Shown: positions 1 to 5,352 of the stretch, one piece after another
Layout of the letters: each line of letters opens with the position of its first letter
How positions within the stretch are numbered: position 1 is the stretch's first letter
Notes under the pieces: model-generated
What the model saw: only the letters and a program-made list of their open reading frames with translations
Told to the model about the DNA's origin: nothing
Databases searched by the model: none
Assembly: GCA_016789785.1 (NCBI GenBank)
Contig: JAEUQE010000151.1
Span: forward strand, 1-21,689
DNA length: 21,689 nucleotides
From: Bryobacterales bacterium
GTDB lineage: Bacteria > Acidobacteriota > Terriglobia > Bryobacterales > Bryobacteraceae
Direction of reading: 5' to 3'
Position numbers and translations under genes: made by a program

Positions 1-635
1 GGCGTGTCGATCTGTTTGTCCAATCCTGGCGGGACCCTCCCATCCATCGCGAGGAATCGCAGCAGTCCGCGCAGCGCCGCGATTTCGTGTTGGAGGCTTC
101 CACGGCAGAGACGTTTGCCTGCTTGGGTGACGAAAACCTCGATGTCCTTCGGCTGAAGGGTCTTCATCGGGGCTCGCCGCTGATTGATGTGATCAAGAAA
201 TGCCTGGGAGACGCGCCGGTGATTGGCCATGCTGTGAATCGCGAAGCCGCGAACCTCTCGCAGGTAGGCGACGTACTCGTCGCTCAGCTTCTCCGCGACG
301 GACCGCGTGGCGGTCTTCCTGTCATCGGCGACGATCTTGCCCGTGGCCGTCAGGAAGCACTCCAACGAGCGGACCGTTCCTGCGTTCGTCGGGAAGCGCT
401 TGATCAGATGCCGCCAACTGGCGTAAAGCACCGCGTGACTCAACTCGGAAACGGTGCGCACCTTTCGTTTGCGAAGATCGCTATCCACGTGCGGAAGCAT
501 GCGGATCGCAAATCTCCGTGAACCAGCCGTATATCCGTTGGCAGCGAGCCAGTCGTCAAAGCCATCGGCGATCGAGCCCAGCAAGGGAAGCGCCAGCGTT
601 TTGGCGTGCGCCTTCGGAAGGAGGGAATGTAGCAT
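1..635 (-). CDS. Tyrosine recombinase/integrase, N-terminal part (runs off left edge)
   Basis: The minus strand is open from an ATG at 635 to the window edge and gives 211 residues beginning MLHSLLPKAHAKTLALPLLG. The protein is helical and basic. It has two blocks that look like the SAM-like core-binding domains of phage-integrase/XerCD-type recombinases: one around residues 20-100 (DGFDDWLAANGYTAGSRR) and one around 115-205, ending in RGSLQHEIAALRGLLRFLA, the usual last helices before the catalytic domain. The catalytic R-H-R-Y residues would lie beyond the window, so activity cannot be judged. A GAGG sits about 8 nt upstream of the ATG. The start codon and that site lie in one arm of a large inverted repeat (631-687). 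The gene reads away from the flagellar cluster and away from the istB fragment behind it. Long integrases of this type occur in recombinase-in-trio (RIT) elements and beside some IS91-like elements; which applies is not visible. Family assignment is firm, subfamily is not. Confidence 0.82.
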   Translation of the reverse strand, partial: MLHSLLPKAHAKTLALPLLGSIADGFDDWLAANGYTAGSRRFAIRMLPHVDSDLRKRKVRTVSELSHAVLYASWRHLIKRFPTNAGTVRSLECFLTATGKIVADDRKTATRSVAEKLSDEYVAYLREVRGFAIHSMANHRRVSQAFLDHINQRRAPMKTLQPKDIEVFVTQAGKRLCRGSLQHEIAALRGLLRFLAMDGRVPPGLDKQIDT

Positions 636-687
636 CGGAACCTCGGCAAAATGGAATTTTGTCGCCGGACGGCGACTTTCCGATGCT
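631..687 (-). promoter_or_regulatory. Three-way-junction inverted repeat covering the recombinase start
   Basis: A 10-bp perfect inverted repeat (631-640 AGCATCGGAA against 678-687 TTCCGATGCT) encloses two further hairpins: a near-palindrome at 645-663 with CAAAAT/ATTTTG arms, and a hairpin at 661-676 with 6-bp stem GTCGCC/GGCGAC and a 4-nt loop. The two inner hairpins share 661-663, so they may compete. On the minus strand the 3' arm of the outer stem contains the recombinase ATG, with its GAGG just before it. The fold could hide the ribosome-binding site in mRNA, or be recombinase-binding DNA at the element end. The repeats are seen directly; function is inferred. Confidence 0.55.
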
Positions 688-695
688 ATTGCTTA

Positions 696-758
696 AATGT
701 GGAGTTGCGCTGCGCCGAAGCGCCATCTGGCGGGGCTTCCAGTGCTCAGCTCCACATT
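696..758. repeat. Inverted repeat inside the element end
   Basis: AATGTGGAGTTG (696-707) is repeated in inverted form at 747-758 with one mismatch; the innermost 9 bp, AATGTGGAG against CTCCACATT, are exact. The two arms bracket about 40 bp. Most of this segment (703 onward) recurs unchanged at the right edge of the window, so it belongs to the mobile element rather than to either host gene. It could be a pair of recombinase or accessory-protein binding sites; no coding function is seen. Confidence 0.6.
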
Positions 759-808
759 CCTGGCAACTTCACATAAGTCGACAAATGTTGAGCTCAACAT
801 TTGTCGAC
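703..808 (+). repeat. Element end, left copy (inverted relative to 21584-21689)
   Basis: Positions 703-776 match the reverse complement of 21616-21689 base for base (74 of 74). The following 32 bp (777-808) is a palindrome whose 20-bp core is also identical in both copies. Only three bases in each outer arm differ. The match reaches the right edge of the window, so the true repeat is longer there. The left copy lies directly upstream of the tyrosine recombinase gene, which implies that a second recombinase gene begins just beyond the right edge, reading outward. Confidence 0.9.
777..808. repeat. Perfect 32-bp palindrome at the element/istB junction (left)
   Basis: The core AAATGTTGAGCTCAACATTT (783-802) is flanked by GTCGAC on both sides (777-782 and 803-808). 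The right-hand GTCGAC is the Val-Asp codon pair of the interrupted istB gene, in frame with the DEFGYL motif that follows. The left-hand GTCGAC lies on the element side. The core translates to residues unlike the hydrophobic strand that normally precedes this motif in IstB, so it is probably element sequence. Probable roles are an integrase crossover/binding site or a transposition hairpin. Confidence 0.85.
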
Positions 809-1036
809 GAATTTGGGTATCTCAATCTGCGGCCCGAGCAGTGTAATGCTTTCTTCAAGCTCATGGAGCAGCGCTATCGCCGGCACTCCACGATCATCAC
901 GACGAATCTCGACTACAGCGAGTGGCATCACTTCCTCGGTAACAAGGCCATGGTGGAAGCGCTGCTGAGCCGCGTGCGGCATGACTGCCACACGGTGCGC
1001 ATCGACGGACCTGCGTTGCGCGAACCGCAGGGCTGA
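803..1036 (+). pseudogene. istB-like helper ATPase, C-terminal fragment (IS21-like element 1)
   Basis: In frame from the palindrome to TGA at 1036 the sequence reads VDEFGYLNLRPEQCNAFFKL followed by an STIITTNLDYSEW block and a LLSRVRHDCHTVRIDGPALR end. This is the C-terminal third of an IS21-type IstB AAA+ ATPase: the Walker-B-like DEFGYL, the sensor-1-like T-T-N and the terminal R-H-x-C-H-T-V-R-I-D-G. The Walker A half is missing because the recombinase element replaces everything upstream of the DEFGYL codons. IstB normally helps the IstA transposase choose and cut its target; this fragment cannot bind ATP. It belongs to a different IstB lineage from the fragment at the right edge. Confidence 0.85.
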
Positions 1037-1044
1037 GCGGCGCC

Positions 1045-1375
1045 ATGGACGCCGCCGAATACGTCCGGCGCGTGCTGGACGGCTATCGCGCCACGCCCCG
1101 GTACATGCGGTGTGGAACGTAAACCCGATCGCACGTTCGCCTTGGCCTTGCATGCGCGCGGCGTGTCCATTGAGGCTGTCGAGAATGCCTTCGTGCTGGC
1201 GGCCTCGCGCCGGAGCGTGCGGCCACCGGACGCGCCGCCGCTGGGCGTCATCCGCTCGCTGGCTTACTTCGGTCCGGTGATCGAGGAAGTGCTCGCCTCC
1301 GCCGCTGGCCCGGACTACTATCGCTATCTCCGTCTGCGCTTGCCTCACTGGCTTGCTGCTCAGCGCTCGCGATAG
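1045..1375 (+). pseudogene. Third gene of IS21-like element 1, frameshifted
   Basis: An ATG at 1045, 8 nt after the istB stop, opens a frame reading MDAAEYVRRVLDGYRATP that closes at a TAA near 1120. The downstream half continues in the next frame as GTCGVERKPDRTFALALHAR to a stop at 1375, with GVIRSLAYFGPVIEEVLAS near its end. One surplus C in the CCCC run near 1097-1100 explains the break. With the frames joined, the product is about 110 residues and aligns with the intact 122-residue protein at 20949-21317 (shared pattern PPL-x2-IRSLAYF-x-PVI-x-E). Its function is unknown; its constant position behind istB suggests an accessory protein of this IS21 branch. Confidence 0.72.
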
Positions 1376-1886
1376 TTGTCAACGCCCGCACGCCTTTCGG
1401 CGTGGATGATGCTGTGGCCGTCCGCTCCTTAACATCATGAACAAGTCCTGGGCAACTCTATCTGAGCGCCACTGGATCAATTTTTGCGAGCGCCGAAGCC
1501 CGAGCCTCGTTCTTCCCGCATCATCCAGCGAAGCGGCGAGCAGCGAGGGCTACCCGTCCGGTTCTTCCGCGCCATCCCATGGCCTGAGTACAAACGGCAC
1601 TGCCGCGGCAGAGCACTGGTCCGTGTTTCGCGAAACCAGCCAGAATCCGTCCATGGGCCGCGCAGCCGGTCCCAATTCGCCGCCGGCAATCACCCGGCCG
1701 ATACCTTGTAGGTCCAGCGGGCAGGGGGCAAAGGAGCTCGATCCACCGGAGCTTCAAGCGGACCGGGAGGTGGCGCTGAGTTGATCGAAACGGAAGGTGT
1801 CGTCTGATTCTCGACGCAATCGATTCGAATCAAGGCTGCAAGAAAACAGTGGGCCCTTCAGCAGCAATTCCGAGCCTGACGGGGGA
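1376..1886. other. About 510 bp with no recognisable gene
   Basis: Open frames exist on both strands here, but none gives a recognisable protein, a convincing ribosome-binding site or a plausible neighbour relation. A small hairpin, ACGCC-TTTC-GGCGT, lies just after 1385. The far end of IS21-like element 1 should fall in this stretch and the leftward flagellar operon should terminate here, but I could identify neither a clear IS terminus nor a T-tailed terminator. Confidence 0.5.
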
Positions 1887-2339
1887 TCAATGCGGCTTAC
1901 CGCTGCGGGACCGGTTTCTCTGCTGCGCGGGATCGGCGTCTACACCCCCTCCTGCCAAGAAGTCCGCCTGCCCGGCGATACGACTGACCTTCAAGAGCAA
2001 TTCGACCTGACGCAAAGGAATCGCTAGGGCTGTTGATATCTGCGTGGGATGTTCGCCGCGGCGCATCATTCGGATCGCCTGCGCCCTTCGGTTGACATTG
2101 AGTGCAAGTGGCGAAGCCCCTATCGCATGCGGAGTCGTGGCCGGCTTCTCGGAGTCGTCCAGTCGGCGCTTCATGTCATGAAGGGCACTCCGCATTCGAC
2201 CCATCTCGCTTTGGATGAGCTGACTCCGCGAGAGCCATCGATGATTGAACTCCAACTGCCTTCTTCGGAGTTCCAGAACGACTGCAAGAATCACCAAAGC
2301 CTCGACTGTTGCGACTGCAACTGCCAGTCCTTCAGTCAT
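1887..2339 (-). CDS. Small membrane protein with C-terminal HTH-like segment, last gene of flagellar operon
   Basis: A 150-residue protein. Residues 3-23 (EGLAVAVATVEALVILAVVLEL) form one membrane helix, residues 25-62 are a charged, probably coiled helix, and residues 82-118 (RRAQAIRMMRRGEHPTQIST onward) resemble a helix-turn-helix of the kind in which a repeat of Ile/Leu and a G-E-x-P turn precede a second helix. The last 25 residues are basic and look disordered. This architecture matches the small DUF2802/DUF6115-type proteins often found beside flagellar genes; I assign it by architecture only. The start is ATG 2339 because GGAGGG lies about 10 nt upstream; an in-frame TTG at 2357 overlaps that site and is rejected. 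It is the last gene of the leftward operon, 135 nt after the FliN-like gene. Its function is unknown. Confidence 0.75.
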   Translation of the reverse strand: MTEGLAVAVATVEALVILAVVLELRRRQLEFNHRWLSRSQLIQSEMGRMRSALHDMKRRLDDSEKPATTPHAIGASPLALNVNRRAQAIRMMRRGEHPTQISTALAIPLRQVELLLKVSRIAGQADFLAGGGVDADPAQQRNRSRSGKPH

Positions 2340-2417
2340 TGCGCAGAAACCCTCCAATGAAATGGGCAGCAGCCCGCGCCAGGCTCGAAGCGGCTCGCCA
2401 CAAGCGCTTCTGCGATT

Positions 2418-2460
2418 GCCGGAAAAGAAAAAGTGTAAGTCTCATGCAGATTTTCCCGGC
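2418..2460. repeat. Intercistronic inverted repeat
   Basis: GCCGGAAAA at 2418-2426 pairs with TTTTCCCGGC at 2451-2460 (one bulged base) around a 24-nt loop, in the 135-nt gap between the long FliN-like gene and the small membrane-protein gene. It may be an mRNA stabiliser or a partial terminator that lowers expression of the last gene. The repeat is seen; the role is inferred. Confidence 0.35.
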
Positions 2461-2474
2461 ACTGGCGGTGGCGG

Positions 2475-3335
2475 TCAGTAGAGCGTACGAAGCCGCTCCT
2501 CCCTGCTGACAATCTGCTTGATCCGTACTCCATAATTACCCTCCACGACGACAACCTCTCCTCGGGCGACCACACAGTTGTTGACAATCACCTCAACTGG
2601 CTCATTGATGGATCGGTTGAGCTCGACAATCGAACCAGAGTTCAACTTGAGAACGTCCTTCAAAGGGAGTTGCGCTCGCCCGAATGACACACTGACGGGC
2701 AACTCGACTTCCAGGAGGAGATCCAAGGTTCGTCCACCATCGGCCCTCTTTGGAGCTTCAGGTGCAGCGTTTCGCGTGGCCCTGGCTGCGTCCGAGGATG
2801 AAGCCGGCGCGGCCGATGAAGTGGAGTCCGGATCCAAAACACCTTGCAAGGCTGAACTCCATCCAATCCGGAGCCTGTGACTGACATCGGAGATCCCCAG
2901 CACGATTTCGATCGAATAGGGCGGTGTTGGTGCAGAGGGAAGGTCCCTGCCCGCTTCGCAACCCACATCCTTGCGAAGCCTGCGGCTCAGAGCCTGAGCG
3001 CCTCCTGAAAGGGTCTGACTCTGGAGTTCACGCCATGTCCCGAGACAATCCTCATCGGTGGCGTCGTCGATTCCTGCCCCCGCTAGAGCGAGTTTCCCGA
3101 GCGACCGCCATGAGTCGCCAGGAATTCCCGACCAGAAGACCGCCTCCTTTGCCCCACTGATCGGCTGCTCCCACCAGAGCCAATCTCCGCTTTCACCCGG
3201 AGCGGCCAGCGGGCACGGTTTCCATTCAATACTCGGCGCCTCGCTTGTGAGTGCCTGCACTGACTGGCTAAGCGCAGCGGTGAGAGTCTCGGCAAGCCAT
3301 CGCGCGGTCTCGTTGAAGGTCGGAGCGTCAGCCAT
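2475..3335 (-). CDS. Long FliN/FliY-like flagellar motor switch protein
   Basis: A 286-residue protein. The C-terminal 80 residues are a clear SpoA/FliN domain: LDLLLEVELPVSVSFGRAQL at 204-223, then KDVLKLNSGSIVELNRS and VNNCVVARGEVVVVEGNYGV (251-270). In FliN this domain forms the C-ring with FliM and docks the FliH export complex. Residues 1-165 are a separate acidic, Trp-rich domain I do not recognise. A Ser/Ala/Pro linker follows at about 170-200. The FliM N-terminal CheY-binding motif is absent, so this is not an ordinary FliM. It follows fliA by 17 nt, so it belongs to the same transcript. A second, minimal FliN is encoded at 10671-10916. It may be a FliY-like switch subunit or a regulator of switch assembly. 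Confidence 0.8.
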   Translation of the reverse strand: MADAPTFNETARWLAETLTAALSQSVQALTSEAPSIEWKPCPLAAPGESGDWLWWEQPISGAKEAVFWSGIPGDSWRSLGKLALAGAGIDDATDEDCLGTWRELQSQTLSGGAQALSRRLRKDVGCEAGRDLPSAPTPPYSIEIVLGISDVSHRLRIGWSSALQGVLDPDSTSSAAPASSSDAARATRNAAPEAPKRADGGRTLDLLLEVELPVSVSFGRAQLPLKDVLKLNSGSIVELNRSINEPVEVIVNNCVVARGEVVVVEGNYGVRIKQIVSREERLRTLY

Positions 3336-3352
3336 ACCTAAGTACCGTTACC

Positions 3353-4102
3353 CTATAGACCTCGCGAGGTCGGCCAACGCTTTTCAATGTAGGAACGAAG
3401 CCGTAGAATTGCCTGCGACTTCAGTTGGGATACGCGGGACTCATGGAGATCAACGATCCGCGAGATCTCTCTCAACGTCATCTCCTCGTGGTAGTACAGG
3501 CTCAAGACCGTGCGTTCAATCGGGGGCATCCGCTCGATTGCCTCTGCCAGTAGTTTCTCTAACTCGCTACGCTCCAGAAGCTTCGACGGCCACTGTTCTT
3601 CATCACCCGATACGTATCGGAGCAAATCGCGGCCCTCCTCATCGCCAGGGGACGATTCCAGGCTTCCCAGATTCACCCCTCGAACATCAACGAGCCACTC
3701 GTGATACTCCTCGATACTAATTCCAAGAGCGACCGCGACTTGATCCTCATTGGGTGGGCCGTGAAGTTTTTGCTCAAGACCTGCAATCGCCGCTTCAATC
3801 TGCTTGGCACGCTTGCGCTGCTGGCGGGGCGCCCAATCCAGCCCTCTCAGACTGTCGAGGATGGCCCCCCGAATCTTGTACTCGGCGTACGTCTTGAGCT
3901 TGACGTTATGTGCCGGATCGAAATGATCGATCGCGGAGATCAAACCAACGATTCCGGTGGAGATCAGGTCCTCGAGGTTCACACTCTCCGGCAGGCGCTC
4001 GTGAATGCGACGTGCGATCAGGCGCACCTGAGGCAAGTGATCGAGGATTAACTGCTCCCGGTCATGAGTTTCGAATTGAGAACTTGCCCTATATGAATAC
4101 AT
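3353..4102 (-). CDS. fliA: Flagellar sigma-28 factor FliA
   Basis: 249 residues, the usual FliA length. Region 2 spans about residues 20-92 (DHLPQVRLIARRIHERLPES, then NLEDLISTGIVGLISAIDHFD and FKTYA-like KLKTYAEYKIRGAILDSLRG). Region 3 lies at about 95-145. Region 4 lies at about 185-240, with the -35-binding HTH MTLREISRIVDLHESRVSQL (208-227). FliA directs RNA polymerase to late flagellar and chemotaxis promoters and is normally held by FlgM until the hook is complete; flgM is not in this window. It lies between flhF (54-nt gap) and the long FliN-like gene (17 nt). A matching sigma-28-type promoter is visible at 14714-14740, so this factor probably drives the rightward operon. Confidence 0.96.
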   Translation of the reverse strand: MYSYRASSQFETHDREQLILDHLPQVRLIARRIHERLPESVNLEDLISTGIVGLISAIDHFDPAHNVKLKTYAEYKIRGAILDSLRGLDWAPRQQRKRAKQIEAAIAGLEQKLHGPPNEDQVAVALGISIEEYHEWLVDVRGVNLGSLESSPGDEEGRDLLRYVSGDEEQWPSKLLERSELEKLLAEAIERMPPIERTVLSLYYHEEMTLREISRIVDLHESRVSQLKSQAILRLRSYIEKRWPTSRGL

Positions 4103-4156
4103 TTGATCACTACCCCAACTTATACATAGGCGATGAATGGTCTGCCCTACCGTTGA

Positions 4157-5350
4157 CTACCCTGCCGTTGCATACGCCCTCGCGCTTCCGGGAGCGCATA
4201 GAGAAGCCAGCCCATCCAGCGATCTTTCAAGCAGTTCAACGGCCGAAGCTGGTTGAATGTCTTCAGGTATCTGTTGACCGGTGGATACAAAGGAAATGGG
4301 CAAGTTCGTGACCTCCATCGCCGTAAACAGGGACCCCAGGCACACCGCCTCATCAAAATGGGTGACCAGCATCTTGCTTGGCCGGAAACACTCGTAGCGT
4401 TCCCACATGCTGACGATCTCGGCCGAACGCATGGTCGCGGGCACTACAAGTTGGACGTCAATGTCCGCATTTTCAGCCAGCGGGGCGGCGAGTTCTTCCA
4501 TCGCGGAGATATCGCGAGGTCCGAACCCCGGGGTGTCAATCCAGATCCAGCCATTTCGTGGAGTTACTCTAAGAACTGCGTCGAGTGCGTCGGGCCTCTC
4601 GATTTCCCGCACCACGATTCCAAGAATGGCGCCCAGCGTCCGGATTTGGTCGGAGGCCGCCACTCGGAGATTGTCGAGGGAGAGAATCTGCATCGGCTCT
4701 GCTCTTGGGAGCCCATAGTGGATTGCAAGTTTGACCAGGTTTGAAGTCTTCCCCGCGCCGGGGGGGCCAACAAGCGCTACGATGCCAGTTCGAGACGATG
4801 TTCCGTTTTGGCCAACCGATGGTTCAATGTGGGTACGCCGCGCAAGAACATCTCGCACACACCCCCGCAATAGACCTCGATCAACCTGTCCGGCGCCGTC
4901 CCGAATCGCCTTCCGGAGGCATTCGTTCAGGACATCACGGCAGATTGCGGTACTGAAGTCACTGCCGAAGAGATTGCAGTATAGCCCGACGAGTTCGCTG
5001 TCCAGCGATCCGTTACCGATCGACGCGGCAAAGATCGCTGAGTGGGCAACGGCGGCAGCGAGAATCTCCGCGTCTCTTCGCGCCGAATCTTCGAGAGGTT
5101 TCCTGACTACCATTCGGGAGGAGCCTGAAAGCGCGGTTCCAGGATCTGCGCCTTTTCGGGCCAGCCCTTCCCGTTTCTGGGTCGCTAAGTCGTCCTCCGG
5201 CAGCGCAAAAATCACTTCGTGAGCTCCCAGGTGGCGCGCCTCGGCTGGCGTGGACCTTGATTCGAGGAGCATGGCGTCATCGCCCAACTCAATCCGAGCG
5301 CTTCGGATCGCTGCCTCGATCGATGCAGAATAGTAAGATTTGAGCCGCAT
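4157..5350 (-). CDS. flhF: Flagellar placement GTPase FlhF (SRP-type), degenerate G motifs
   Basis: 397 residues. The N-terminal FlhF signature KSYYSASIEAAIRSARIELG (4-23) is followed by a linker, an N-domain (about 90-175) and an SRP-type NG GTPase from 188. The P-loop is GPPGAGKT (195-202) and the G3 motif is DTPG (272-275). The C-terminal closing loop is STGQQIPEDIQPA (356-368). FlhF recruits early basal-body proteins to the pole and sets flagellar position. The usual G4 T-K-x-D is T-H-F-D here (330-333), and the D-x-Y-R-I-x-A block reads DNLRVAA (226-232), so nucleotide binding may be altered. The ATG is 2 nt after the flhA stop, with GGAGG 6 nt before it. The usual partner flhG does not follow; fliA comes next after 54 nt. 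Confidence 0.94.
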   Translation of the reverse strand: MRLKSYYSASIEAAIRSARIELGDDAMLLESRSTPAEARHLGAHEVIFALPEDDLATQKREGLARKGADPGTALSGSSRMVVRKPLEDSARRDAEILAAAVAHSAIFAASIGNGSLDSELVGLYCNLFGSDFSTAICRDVLNECLRKAIRDGAGQVDRGLLRGCVRDVLARRTHIEPSVGQNGTSSRTGIVALVGPPGAGKTSNLVKLAIHYGLPRAEPMQILSLDNLRVAASDQIRTLGAILGIVVREIERPDALDAVLRVTPRNGWIWIDTPGFGPRDISAMEELAAPLAENADIDVQLVVPATMRSAEIVSMWERYECFRPSKMLVTHFDEAVCLGSLFTAMEVTNLPISFVSTGQQIPEDIQPASAVELLERSLDGLASLCAPGSARAYATAG

Positions 5351-5352
5351 AC

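Noticed and set aside
87..521. Open frame of 144 codons on the plus strand
   Set aside because: It is antisense to the tyrosine recombinase, which has clear family features and a ribosome-binding site on the minus strand.
703..776. Possibility that the 74-bp inverted repeat is the inverted repeat of an IS21 element
   Set aside because: The two IS21-like fragments are of different lineages and the repeat lies inside istB, not at an IS terminus; it also directly precedes the recombinase gene.
518..802. N-terminal extension of the left istB open frame
   Set aside because: The frame passes through the recombinase gene, its leader and the repeat; translated residues do not resemble IstB, so it is fortuitous read-through.
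777..808. GTCGAC on both sides of the left core as a 6-bp target-site duplication
   Set aside because: GTCGAC is its own reverse complement, so the left copy cannot distinguish direct from inverted repeats; the right copy shows the inverted form, so a simple direct duplication is ruled out.
1437..1784. Overlapping open frames on both strands in the gap left of the flagellar operon
   Set aside because: No recognisable domain, no convincing ribosome-binding site, and the frames mask each other in GC-rich sequence; nothing supports one over another.
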